From positions 434,001 to 498,000 of the forward strand of contig NZ_JAKMCP010000003.1 in assembly GCF_022662105.1 (NCBI RefSeq): 64,000 bases of DNA, written 5' to 3'. Origin of the DNA: Aestuariivivens sediminis (GTDB lineage: Bacteria; Bacteroidota; Bacteroidia; Flavobacteriales; Flavobacteriaceae). Of the stretch, positions 9,949 through 18,191 are shown one piece after another (position 1 is the stretch's first letter; every line of letters starts with the position of its first letter). The notes beneath the pieces are model-generated. The model searched no databases. It was not told the DNA's origin and saw only the letters and a list, made by a program, of their open reading frames with translations. The position numbers were made by a program, and so were the translations under genes.

Positions 9949-10830
9949 ATGAAAACAGTATTCACAACCCTCATATGTTCCATCCTATTAACACTCTATT
10001 CTTGTGGAGATGCAACCGTTGAACGTAATATTGCCATGTATACCGATACCTGGGACCGCATTATAAATGAGGCCAATTTAGACCTCATTAACAACGCGAA
10101 TTTCACGGAGGATATCACCCTGGTGTCAAGCCCGGAAAACATTGTTGGAATTGATGATTTCAAAGCGTATTATTCCAATTTTATAACTGGTTTTTCAGAC
10201 GTGACCTTCCACATTAAGGCGGTTTTCGGTCAAGGGGAAAACCTGGTAAAGCACTGGCACTATACGGGAACCCATACCGGTGACTTTTTCGGTATTCCGG
10301 CCACGGGAAAGACTGTCGATTTGGAGGGCGTAACCTTAGTCAAAATGAAGGATGGGAAGATTGCCCAAGAACAGGATTTTATGGACAATCTGGTCTTTAT
10401 GGAGCAACTTGGCCTGGATCCGTTCCTCAATCCTGAAAACACCATAACCATAAGAACCTTATATGAAAATTTCGCCAAAGGTAATGTTGAAGGCGTTGCA
10501 GCGGTTATGGACGACGATTTGGTATGGAACGAAGCCGAAAACTTTCCGTATGCCGACGGCAACCCCTATCATGGCTTTGATGCTGTTTTAAAAGGCGTGC
10601 TTTCCAGAATCATGGAAGAATGGGACTATTGGAATTTAACCCATATGGATTTTCTTGAAATCACCAATAATAAAGTTCTGGTCACCGGAAGATATGAAGC
10701 CAAATACAAAAAAAATGGTGCCGTTATCAATTTACAGATGGCCCATTTATGGACTCTGAAGGATGGTAAAGTCATATCCTTTCAACAATTTGCCGATACC
10801 AAGGGTATTAGCGATGCCATGACAAAATAA
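9949..10830 (+). CDS. Lipoprotein with two SnoaL/NTF2-like domains
   Basis: 293 residues. A lipoprotein signal ends at LTLYSC with Cys19 as the acylation site. Two cone-shaped NTF2-like domains follow: residues about 28-155 resemble ester-cyclase/SnoaL proteins (GTHTGDFFGIPATGKTV, EGVTLVKMKDGKI) and about 165-285 form a second SnoaL-like copy (TLYENFAKGNVEG, HLWTLKDGKV). Such folds bind small hydrophobic ligands or act as isomerases, and the active residues are not conserved enough to name a reaction. It lies 11 nt after the decayed SGNH copy and 27 nt before the intact SGNH gene, so it is probably cotranscribed with the SGNH/MBOAT pair. Likely periplasmic or outer-membrane anchored. Confidence 0.8.
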   Translation: MKTVFTTLICSILLTLYSCGDATVERNIAMYTDTWDRIINEANLDLINNANFTEDITLVSSPENIVGIDDFKAYYSNFITGFSDVTFHIKAVFGQGENLVKHWHYTGTHTGDFFGIPATGKTVDLEGVTLVKMKDGKIAQEQDFMDNLVFMEQLGLDPFLNPENTITIRTLYENFAKGNVEGVAAVMDDDLVWNEAENFPYADGNPYHGFDAVLKGVLSRIMEEWDYWNLTHMDFLEITNNKVLVTGRYEAKYKKNGAVINLQMAHLWTLKDGKVISFQQFADTKGISDAMTK

Positions 10831-10857
10831 AAAACTAACCAAAAACAACCACACCAA

Positions 10858-11886
10858 ATGAATTTAAAACAATCTGTAATCGTTGCCCTGATCCTGACTG
10901 TTATAGCCATTGCGGCATGGGAGCTCTATTGGAGATCACAAGAATTACATCCCACATTGAATGACGAAAAGGCGCTTTGGGCATTAGCTCGTAAACAAGT
11001 TGAAACCGCCTCTAAAAGTGATGTGGTCATACTTGGGTCTTCAAGAGCCTATTTTGATATTCAAGTGGAGACCTGGGAAGAAGCCACCGGAAGCCAACCC
11101 ATTCAATTGGCATCCACCGGATCTTCACCATTACCAACCTTTCACGATATCGTGCACAACACCAATTTTTCAGGAACCGTTGTTATCGGCGTGACACCGG
11201 GGCTTTTCTTTTCAACCACCTACCCGGGTGCTTTTCCCTGGAAAAGAGCACAATCCAAGGTAGACTATTACCAAGATCAGACTTATGCCCAAAAACTGAA
11301 TTTCCAACTGTCCATCCCATTGCAAAAAAACCTGGTGTTCATGTCGGGAGATGAGGAAGAATGGAGCGACGATATAGACTTAAAATCCCTATTGAGAAGA
11401 ATACATGTAGGCCATCGTACCGAAGATCCCGGTATGCCTCCATTTTATAATTTTGGAGATGTCTCCATTCCCAGAAACATGAGTATGATGCCTCGTACCG
11501 TCACTGATACCGCCTTTGCCAATACCATCATTAAAGTATGGCATTTTTTTGGTAAAAGTGCCCCGCCACCGGACAAAACATCCACCATGGACTATTTCCT
11601 TAAGGATCTGGAAGCGTTTAAAGCACGGCAAGGCACCGTAATTTTAGTGCGGTGCCCTTCAAGCGGTGGTGTAAGAATGGGGGAACACATGGGAGTGCCA
11701 CGTGACGGCTTTTGGAATGATTTGGTTAAAGAGGCCCAGGTAAAAAGTTATCATTTTGAGGACTATGATCAATTCAAACATTTGACCTGTCCTGAAGAAT
11801 CCCACCTCTCTCTGGACGATGCCAATTATTTTACATCAGAGCTCATTAAAATAATGAAGGCAGATAACGCATTAACTAACATTTAA
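10858..11886 (+). CDS. Membrane-anchored SGNH/AlgX-like protein, partner of the MBOAT acyltransferase
   Basis: 342 residues: an N-terminal membrane anchor (about 5-24) and then a periplasmic SGNH-like fold. Block I is VVILGSSRAYFD (Ser61/Ser62) and a block-V-like site is CPEESHLS (His316, with Glu in place of the usual Asp of DxxH). Proteins of this kind sit next to MBOAT enzymes and pass or remove acyl groups on exported glycans, as AlgJ/AlgX do for alginate. The gene ends 11 nt before the MBOAT gene. The acceptor glycan is not indicated by any glycosyltransferase here. A degenerate copy of its 5' end lies at 9563. Confidence 0.75.
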   Translation: MNLKQSVIVALILTVIAIAAWELYWRSQELHPTLNDEKALWALARKQVETASKSDVVILGSSRAYFDIQVETWEEATGSQPIQLASTGSSPLPTFHDIVHNTNFSGTVVIGVTPGLFFSTTYPGAFPWKRAQSKVDYYQDQTYAQKLNFQLSIPLQKNLVFMSGDEEEWSDDIDLKSLLRRIHVGHRTEDPGMPPFYNFGDVSIPRNMSMMPRTVTDTAFANTIIKVWHFFGKSAPPPDKTSTMDYFLKDLEAFKARQGTVILVRCPSSGGVRMGEHMGVPRDGFWNDLVKEAQVKSYHFEDYDQFKHLTCPEESHLSLDDANYFTSELIKIMKADNALTNI

Positions 11887-11897
11887 ATCCATCCATC

Positions 11898-13313
11898 ATG
11901 CTATTTAACTCATTAAGTTTTATATTATTTCTGGTTATAGTCCTCATTCTTTATTACGCTAAATGGTTCAGTTGGACGGGCAAAAAACGAATGTTATTGT
12001 TATCCAGTTATGTCTTTTATGGTATATGGAATCCACCATTAGTTATACTGCTATGGATCTCCACCATGGTAGACTGGACGGCGGGACAACGGCTGGCTAA
12101 AGAAGACAACCCGCACAAACGCAAATTCTGGTTGCTTCTAAGTATGTTCGTCAATTTAGGATTTTTAGGATTCTTTAAATATGGTGATTTTCTTCTGGAG
12201 AATTTTGTCATGATTATGAATGCCATAGGTATTGATTTTCAAGCCCAACCTATGGATATCATTTTACCCATGGGCATCTCATTCTACACCTTTCAGACGA
12301 TGTCCTATACCATCGATATGTACAAACGGAAAATCGAACCGGCAAGAACCTTTCTGGATTTCGCCCTGTATGTTACCTTTTTCCCTCAATTAGTGGCCGG
12401 TCCTATTGTTAGGGCCAAGGAATTAATCTCTCAGTTCTACGAAGAGAAAAAAGCCACAGCCAACCAATTTATCTGGGGTTTGTTTTTACTAACAATAGGG
12501 TTATTTCAAAAAATTGTCTTGGCCGACACCCTACTGGCAGATACCTCCGATACGGTTTTTGGTTCAGATAAATTACTTCATGGGGTAGATGCCTGGATTG
12601 GCACCATCGCGTTTTCCGGACAAATCTTCTTTGATTTTGCAGGGTATTCAACCTGTGCCATTGGAATCGCCCTTATGTTGGGTATTATTTTACCCGACAA
12701 TTTTAAATATCCCTATGCCTCTCTTGGGTTTTCAGATCTGTGGAAACGCTGGCATATTTCACTTTCCACCTGGTTACGAGATTATTTGTACATTCCGCTT
12801 GGAGGCAATCGGCATGGTATCACCCGGTTGTATGTCGCCCTTATGGTAACCATGCTCCTCGGTGGATTATGGCATGGTGCCGCCTGGACCTTTATGGTTT
12901 GGGGAGGGTTACATGGCACCTATTTAATCCTTGAACGCCTTCAAAGACGATTTCTTCCATTCGAAATCACTAAATGGAATGGTCTCTTTTTGGCTTTTAC
13001 AACCTTTAGCTGTGTGAATATCACGTGGGTGTTTTTTAGGGCAAGAACTTTTGAAACGGCTTGGAATATGATTAAATCCATGTTTTACTTTCAAACCGAA
13101 GGCGTTAAAATTTTGGATACCTTTACCATAATAAAAGTATCTGTAATCATAGCGGCCATGTTTTTATGTCATTGGTTCATGAGAAATACCTCCATGAAAG
13201 AGGTCTCCTTAAAAACATCCCCCTATGTTTTGGGTGTGATATGGGCCGTTATGACCGTTTTAATTGTCGTGGCTCAAGGTAGTGGTGAACAATTTATATA
13301 TTTTCAGTTTTAA
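11898..13313 (+). CDS. MBOAT family membrane O-acyltransferase (AlgI/DltB-like)
   Basis: 471 residues with about ten membrane helices. The family signature is clear: FSDLWKRWHISLSTWLRDY, IPLGGN, and the active-site region GLWHGAAWTFMVWGGLHG with the invariant membrane His339 and a second His326. MBOATs of the AlgI branch move acetyl or acyl groups across the inner membrane onto exported polysaccharides or teichoic-acid-like acceptors. Pairing with the upstream SGNH protein is the usual two-component arrangement. The start at 11898 gives a normal N terminus (MLFNSLSFILFL). The acceptor is unknown, since no alginate or dlt genes are in the window. Confidence 0.92.
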   Translation: MLFNSLSFILFLVIVLILYYAKWFSWTGKKRMLLLSSYVFYGIWNPPLVILLWISTMVDWTAGQRLAKEDNPHKRKFWLLLSMFVNLGFLGFFKYGDFLLENFVMIMNAIGIDFQAQPMDIILPMGISFYTFQTMSYTIDMYKRKIEPARTFLDFALYVTFFPQLVAGPIVRAKELISQFYEEKKATANQFIWGLFLLTIGLFQKIVLADTLLADTSDTVFGSDKLLHGVDAWIGTIAFSGQIFFDFAGYSTCAIGIALMLGIILPDNFKYPYASLGFSDLWKRWHISLSTWLRDYLYIPLGGNRHGITRLYVALMVTMLLGGLWHGAAWTFMVWGGLHGTYLILERLQRRFLPFEITKWNGLFLAFTTFSCVNITWVFFRARTFETAWNMIKSMFYFQTEGVKILDTFTIIKVSVIIAAMFLCHWFMRNTSMKEVSLKTSPYVLGVIWAVMTVLIVVAQGSGEQFIYFQF

Positions 13314-13341
13314 TAGAAAAATAAAATTTAGAAATTAGTGC

Positions 13342-14526
13342 ATGACTTTGGTGAAATCAACCAGAATTGAATCTATAGATCTCTTAAGGGGGTTAGTTAT
13401 GGTGCTCATGGCTTTAGACCATGTCCGGGATTATTTTCATTTCGATGCGGCGGTTCATGATCCTCTGGATTTAGATACCACAACACCTGTTTTATTTTTT
13501 ACCAGGTTTATTACACATTTGTGCGCGCCGGTGTTTGTGTTTTTAGCGGGAACATCGGCCTTTTTATATGGCAGTAACAGGACTAAAGCCAACCTTTTTA
13601 AGTTTTTGTTTACCCGAGGATTGTGGCTCATAGTTCTCGAGATCGGTATAAATAGTCTGAACTGGACTTTCGATTTTACCTATAGTTTTATCATGCTTCA
13701 GGTTATATGGGCCATTGGGGTAAGCATGGTATGCCTGTCCTTTCTCATTTTTTTACCAAGAAAAATCATCGCTCTCATTGGAATTGTTTTAGTTGCCGGC
13801 CATAATAGCCTCGATACTATTGTTCTGGAAGGTCAGAGTTTTCATTCTGTAATTTGGTACATGTTGCACCAGGCCAATGGCATACCCATTGGTGAAACCC
13901 GAACGCTGTTCTTTGGATACCCGGTACTGCCGTGGATTGGCTTAATTGCCCTGGGGTACTGTTTAGGGACCCTGTATACCAAAGGGTTTAGCCCTTCCCT
14001 TAGGAAAACGTGGTTATGGGGATTGGGTATTGGATCCATCCTGTTGTTCTTTATCCTTCGGGGCATTAATGTTTACGGAGACTTAGTTCCCTGGTCTGCA
14101 CAGGATACTACCGTTAAAACAGTATTGTCGTTTTTTAAGGTGACAAAATACCCGCCTTCACTGGCGTATATCCTGATTACCATGGGACCTTCATTGCTGT
14201 TATTACATGCTTTTGAGTACGTGAAAAATAAATTTTCGGATTTTATTCTGGTGTTTGGCCGGGTTCCGCTATTCTATTATTTTCTTCATATTTTCGTCAT
14301 CCATATCGGAGCTATTGTTGGGGTGTTACTGTTCCATGATAACGGCATGGCCTTACTGTCGGCCATCACAGAGAACCCCATACAAGGACTTGCAGCACAA
14401 GGGTATTCCTTATTTACAGTTTTTGCTGTATGGTTGGGAATTATTATCCTGCTCTATGTGCCCTGCAAAAGATATATGATATATAAAATCAGCCATAAAA
14501 ATAAATGGTGGTTGAGTTACTTGTAA
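13342..14526 (+). CDS. DUF1624 / HGSNAT-like multi-pass membrane protein
   Basis: 394 residues, about ten hydrophobic helices. The N terminus RIESIDLLRGLVMVLMALDHVRDYF is split across the first helix and carries the DLLRG and ALDHVRD motifs typical of DUF1624 and of the heparan-alpha-glucosaminide N-acetyltransferase group, which transacetylate sugars across membranes. FLAGTSAFLYG is a further conserved piece. It follows the MBOAT gene by 28 nt, so the locus may hold two unrelated membrane acyltransferases in one transcript. Enzymatic activity has not been shown for most DUF1624 members, so acetyl transfer is inference. Confidence 0.82.
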   Translation: MTLVKSTRIESIDLLRGLVMVLMALDHVRDYFHFDAAVHDPLDLDTTTPVLFFTRFITHLCAPVFVFLAGTSAFLYGSNRTKANLFKFLFTRGLWLIVLEIGINSLNWTFDFTYSFIMLQVIWAIGVSMVCLSFLIFLPRKIIALIGIVLVAGHNSLDTIVLEGQSFHSVIWYMLHQANGIPIGETRTLFFGYPVLPWIGLIALGYCLGTLYTKGFSPSLRKTWLWGLGIGSILLFFILRGINVYGDLVPWSAQDTTVKTVLSFFKVTKYPPSLAYILITMGPSLLLLHAFEYVKNKFSDFILVFGRVPLFYYFLHIFVIHIGAIVGVLLFHDNGMALLSAITENPIQGLAAQGYSLFTVFAVWLGIIILLYVPCKRYMIYKISHKNKWWLSYL

Positions 14527-14536
14527 TTTATGAACT

Positions 14537-15832
14537 ATGGCACATCGGGATGAAGGATTAAAACGGACTATTGGAGTATTGGGCTTATCGGCCAATATCA
14601 TTAACATCATCGTTGGGGCCGGTATTTTTGCTTTACCCGCCATAATAGCCTCAAAAATGGGGGCGTCCAGTATCATTGCCTATATCTTTTGCGGTATTTT
14701 AATCGCGCTTGTCATGCTGTGTTTTGCTGAAGCCGGTAGTAAAGTAAATAATACCGGTGGTCCCTATACCTATATAGAAACGGCATTTGGTGATTACGCC
14801 GGGTTTATGGGAGGTGTTTTTGTAATTGTTAGTGCTTTATTTGCCGATGCTGCCGTATCTAATGCCTTAATTAATATGCTGGCTACCATATATCCGGTTT
14901 TTGAACATGGATGGCTGCGACTGGCTTTCCTGGTCATCATTTTGGGTGGATTGGCTTTATTAAACGTTATCGGGTTAAAACAAGGTATTGGTCTGGTTAA
15001 GTTGAATACGATTGCCAAACTTATTCCTTTACTCATTTTGATAACGCTGGGATGGAAAGGCGTATCTATGGAACATTTGCATATCCAATCCGCACCAAGT
15101 CTAAAAACTTTAGGAGAAACTTCCCTGATCTTGTTTTTTGCCTTTCAAGGTGCAGAAACCGGACTCATCGTAGGAGGCGAAATTATAAATCCCAAACGCA
15201 ATGTGCCGAGGGCCATTTTAATAAGTATACTAACAGTACTTATTATTTATATGCTTATCCAGGGGGTGTCCCAGGGTGTTTTGGGGGATGACCTGCCTAA
15301 CTTTACGGCTGCACCACTTGCCGAAACCGCCCGGAAGGTTTTTGGACCAATGGGTTTTAAACTGTTGTTCCTGGGGGCCTTAATATCCATGTTTGGGTAT
15401 TTAAGTGGTTCTATACTTAACAATCCCAGAGTGGTTTACGCCCTATCCAGAGATCGGGTAATTCCCCTAAAAAAACTGTCTAAAATACATCCCTCTTTTG
15501 CAACGCCATACGTTTCCATCATGGTTTATGCTGCCTTATGCTTTATCATAGCGGCTACAGGGAGCTTTACCCAGTTGGCCGTAATTGCCAGCGGTTCCAT
15601 GCTCATCATTTATGGTCTTGTATCATTATCCGTTATCAGATTGCGCTACAAGCTAAAACCAAACCCTTCAGAGTTTAAAATTCCGGGGGGGCTGTTGATC
15701 CCCATATTGTCCATTGGTATTATCCTGTATTTTTTATCCAATCTTTCCCGAAATGAAATGATTGGTACAGCCATTTTTATTGGGGTACTCAGTATTATTT
15801 TTGCAGGTATTAAATGGTTGAAAAATCGGTAA
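14537..15832 (+). CDS. APC family amino-acid/polyamine permease
   Basis: 431 residues with about twelve helices. The first helix has the APC consensus IINIIVGAGIFALPA (unwound substrate-binding segment), and helix 6 has LILFFAFQGAETG. Closest in style to AdiC/PotE- or LAT-like permeases. It begins 11 nt after the DUF1624 gene, so it is probably cotranscribed with it, although no functional link to acylation is evident. Substrate is not predictable from these motifs. A strong imperfect hairpin follows the stop codon. Confidence 0.9.
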   Translation: MAHRDEGLKRTIGVLGLSANIINIIVGAGIFALPAIIASKMGASSIIAYIFCGILIALVMLCFAEAGSKVNNTGGPYTYIETAFGDYAGFMGGVFVIVSALFADAAVSNALINMLATIYPVFEHGWLRLAFLVIILGGLALLNVIGLKQGIGLVKLNTIAKLIPLLILITLGWKGVSMEHLHIQSAPSLKTLGETSLILFFAFQGAETGLIVGGEIINPKRNVPRAILISILTVLIIYMLIQGVSQGVLGDDLPNFTAAPLAETARKVFGPMGFKLLFLGALISMFGYLSGSILNNPRVVYALSRDRVIPLKKLSKIHPSFATPYVSIMVYAALCFIIAATGSFTQLAVIASGSMLIIYGLVSLSVIRLRYKLKPNPSEFKIPGGLLIPILSIGIILYFLSNLSRNEMIGTAIFIGVLSIIFAGIKWLKNR

Positions 15833-15835
15833 TGG

Positions 15836-15877
15836 CCCATTAGGACCTCATCACAGTATATGAGACCCCTTAATGGG
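15836..15877 (+). terminator. Hairpin after the APC permease gene
   Basis: CCCATTA (15836-15842) pairs with TAATGGG (15871-15877). A second inner stem CTCAT/ATGAG (15847-15851 with 15860-15864) makes one long imperfect hairpin starting 4 nt after the stop. The T-tract is weak, so terminator function is likely but not certain. Confidence 0.5.
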
Positions 15878-15899
15878 TTAAAATGCTATTTTCAATATT

Positions 15900-16877
15900 A
15901 TGCCTATATTCGTAAAGCCATTGCTTATTAATTCTGTCTTCGTGCATTTAAACATCATATACATCCTTTTTATTGTGGCCTTTGGTTCAAAGGTCTTTTC
16001 ACAAGAGCCATTGGGGTATAAAGAAGAGGTATTGACCCATACCACTGCAGACAACAGATATGCGAGTTACAATGATGAAGGATCCAAAATCATATTTGAA
16101 TCCAATCGTGACGGCCGGTGGCAAATTTACCTCATGGATATCAACGGCGGGCACCAAAAACCCTTGTTTAAAAGTACCAGTAATGACAGGCGTCCTTCAT
16201 GGCATCCCTATAAAGACATGGTTCTCTTTGAATCCGATAGAACGGGTGTTTCCGAGATTTATACCTATTCCTTTGAAACCCATACCATAGACAAAGTTCC
16301 CATTGGTCTGGAAGGCGATAAATCTTTCGCCCGGTTTGCGCCGAACGGGGTGCAGGTGGTCTTTAGCCATCGGGCCCAGGAAGGTATTTCCGATATCTAC
16401 ATGTGTTCCAATAAAGGCAAGCGTTTAAAAAAAATAATAGCGAACCAGCATATAAATGTCTACCCCCATTTTACGCCAAGAGGTGACAATGTCATTTATT
16501 TTTCAAACCGAAATACGCAAGGAGAAGGTCATATTATTTATTCCTATAATATTATTACCAAAGACCGCAACAGATTAAGTTATTTCAAAGACCATAGCGA
16601 ATACCCCAATTGGTCTAATATCCGCGGTGCCAGGGTGGTTTACTCTGCTAAGGTGGACGACATGGAACATTCGGAAATATTCATTATGCAAAACGATGCC
16701 AGAAATAAAACCCGGGTCACCTTTAATGATGTTGACGATATTTTACCCGCCTGGTCTCCAAACGATATCAATTTACTCGTTACCCGTTACCAGAAGGGCC
16801 ATTATCAAATCTGCAAAATTTTATTGAAGGAACCCTTAAGTGACAAGAATAAGCCGTTGCACCATCAACAACTGTAA
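15900..16877 (+). CDS. TolB-like beta-propeller protein, secreted
   Basis: 325 residues. A signal peptide ends near VFSQ (about residue 35-37). The rest is at least six PD40/WD40-like blades: IIFESNRDGRWQIYLMD, VLFESDRTGVSEIYTY, VVFSHRAQEGISDIYM, VIYFSNRNTQGEGHI, VVYSAKVDDMEHSEIFIM and LLVTRYQKGHYQICKI. These are close to the TolB C-terminal propeller, but the TolB N-terminal domain is absent, so this is not TolB itself. Proposed role is a periplasmic or exported scaffold. It is separated from the permease by a hairpin. Downstream of it the core gene order breaks into the decayed mobile patch. Confidence 0.85.
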   Translation: MPIFVKPLLINSVFVHLNIIYILFIVAFGSKVFSQEPLGYKEEVLTHTTADNRYASYNDEGSKIIFESNRDGRWQIYLMDINGGHQKPLFKSTSNDRRPSWHPYKDMVLFESDRTGVSEIYTYSFETHTIDKVPIGLEGDKSFARFAPNGVQVVFSHRAQEGISDIYMCSNKGKRLKKIIANQHINVYPHFTPRGDNVIYFSNRNTQGEGHIIYSYNIITKDRNRLSYFKDHSEYPNWSNIRGARVVYSAKVDDMEHSEIFIMQNDARNKTRVTFNDVDDILPAWSPNDINLLVTRYQKGHYQICKILLKEPLSDKNKPLHHQQL

Positions 16878-16964
16878 GCAGGCTTAAAAAGAATCCCGGA
16901 TATCAAAACAATCGTTCCGGCAAGTCCAGCCAACCTTAACCTGTTTTCCCAATGCTTAAAAGTC

Positions 16965-17330
16965 TTTGATTTTGGCCTGAAACAAAAAGGGTATAATACC
17001 AAGGTACTAGTACAAATATTGCGCTCAATAAAAAGTTTGGCGGTAAAGAGTATCAGGATGAGTTGGGTCTAAACTGGTACGGTGCAACAGCCAGGAATTA
17101 TGATTCAGCAATTGGTAGATGGATGAACTTGCGCCCTTTAGCTGAAAAGATGAGACGTCATAGTTCCTATAATCAGGCAGTTGATAATCCGATCTATTGG
17201 ATTGACCCTGATGGGATCTCTACAGATGATTTTGTGAAGTTAGAGCAAGATGGTTCTTTTGTATGGGTTGCAGATGATGATACGCAAGATGTTGTTGATC
17301 TTTCCAAATCGCTTTGGAAGATTGGACTTT
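16965..17330 (+). pseudogene. 3' remnant of an rhs (YD-repeat) gene, frameshifted
   Basis: Reading two frames gives pieces of the Rhs core end. DFGLKQKGYN (16968-16997) is in one frame. After a shift near 16997-17010 come KKFGGKEYQDELGLNWY, NYDSAIGRWMNL, PLAEKMRRHSSYNQAVDNP and IYWIDPDGISTDDFV in another. In intact flavobacterial Rhs proteins these segments are continuous. The 5' thousands of bases are missing, the frame is broken, and no toxin domain follows: the frame drifts into non-homologous sequence at about 17310. The apparent start at 17063 is a TTG inside the GGKEYQDELGLNW block, not a real start. A non-functional leftover of a polymorphic-toxin gene. Confidence 0.85.
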
Positions 17331-17385
17331 TAATCATTTTGAAAATAAGAATTCTCTTTGTTTCTGGTTCATTGTCATGCTACCA

Positions 17386-17563
17386 TTAAGATTGTGCAAA
17401 TGCAATTAAATCTTTATAATCACCATTGTAAGCCTTTTTGGATGTTGAGTTGCTCAAATTCATCTAGCTCTCTTTTTGTGGTCACTGATGGAATGAGCAA
17501 CCCATCCATTTCTTCTTCATCCAACGGGGTTTGGCCAGGGTCATATACAATTTCTAATCCCAT
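17386..17563 (-). pseudogene. Gutted mobile mystery protein B (Fic domain deleted)
   Basis: Starting at the ATG that overlaps the mobA stop (shared ATGGGATTAG), 47 codons match the MobMysB N terminus: DPGQTPLDEEEMDGLLIPS, TTKRELDEFEQLNIQKGL. They end QW-stop. Immediately beyond, in the adjacent frame, GDYKDLIAFAQS followed by TAA (17386-17424) matches the family's C terminus (typically ...PLLAFARS). Everything between, including the whole Fic core with its HPFxxGNGR motif (about 140 codons), is gone. This is an internal deletion that also put the two ends out of frame. The protein must be inactive. Family recognised from memory of TIGR02613. Confidence 0.8.
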
Positions 17564-18018
17564 AAGTATCTAGGCATTTCGTATAGGATTTGCTGGGTCC
17601 TTTCATCTATGGCCCGTTTAATACGCTCATCCGTGTTTTCTTGGTCCTCTAGGGCCATGGTGTTCGAAGTGGTCCTGACAATCTCTGTTGCAAGCGCTCT
17701 GGCCTTAATTTCGATGGACCGCTTTATGGACCCATCCATAGGAACAAAACCATAGACGAGCTTCATGTTGAGTGCACGACCAGCTTCCTCTAGACTTTTT
17801 AAAGTTATGCTGCCTTCCATCTCCCTTTTTTCAATATTCTCAGCTGATGGCGGGGTTAAACCTAAACGCTCTCCGAATTGTCTGAAAGACATCTTATACG
17901 CTTTTCGGATAACATGCAGCCATCCTTTCTCAGGTGGATTTATGTTTAACAAAGGAGTGTAAATTTGTAGTTTATTGTCCAATTGCTCTACCATTAACCT
18001 ATGCTTTGAATCTCTCAT
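17554..18018 (-). CDS. Mobile mystery protein A, XRE-type regulator
   Basis: 154 residues, the normal length for MobMysA (TIGR02612). The helix-turn-helix lies at about residues 43-88 (MSFRQFGERLGLTPPSAENI ... GSITLKSLEEAGRAL). It is followed by MKLVYGFVPMDGSI and a helical tail ending IDERTQQILYEMPRYLWD. In mobile islands this protein is paired with a Fic protein, MobMysB, and is its presumed repressor or antitoxin. Here it is intact while its partner, whose start overlaps its stop by 10 nt, is gutted. Upstream, beginning 24 nt before the ATG, are five palindromes at 33-nt spacing that are the obvious candidate operators. Base composition is more AT-rich than the neighbours. Confidence 0.88.
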   Translation of the reverse strand: MRDSKHRLMVEQLDNKLQIYTPLLNINPPEKGWLHVIRKAYKMSFRQFGERLGLTPPSAENIEKREMEGSITLKSLEEAGRALNMKLVYGFVPMDGSIKRSIEIKARALATEIVRTTSNTMALEDQENTDERIKRAIDERTQQILYEMPRYLWD

Positions 18019-18041
18019 TATTTTTATATTTATTACTCTTT

Positions 18042-18191
18042 ATAAGAGTATATTATTATAATAAATAGACAAATATAAGAATATATTCATATAAACAAGT
18101 TATTTTCATAAGACTATAGTGTTATAAAATTAATCTAAACATAAGATTATAGTCTTATAAAAAGGAGATGGATGTAAGCATATATTATTAT
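18042..18191. promoter_or_regulatory. Five phased 18-bp palindromes (33-nt period), putative MobMysA operators
   Basis: Near-palindromic sites start at 18042, 18075, 18108, 18141 and 18174, each exactly 33 nt after the last. Consensus is ATAAGANTATANTNTTAT, with TAAG at positions 2-5, TATA at 8-11 and TAT or equivalent at 16-18 kept in all five. The site at 18141 is the best palindrome (ATAAGATTATAGTCTTAT). The 15-nt spacers differ from each other. 33 nt is close to three helical turns, so bound dimers would sit on one DNA face. The array ends 24 nt upstream of the mobA start, as expected for an autoregulatory operator. That MobMysA binds it is inference. Confidence 0.75.

Noticed and set aside
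17063-17389. Intact 108-residue Rhs-like protein
   Set aside because: Its start is a TTG inside a conserved Rhs block, homology continues upstream across a frameshift, and its 3' end overlaps the mobB remnant.
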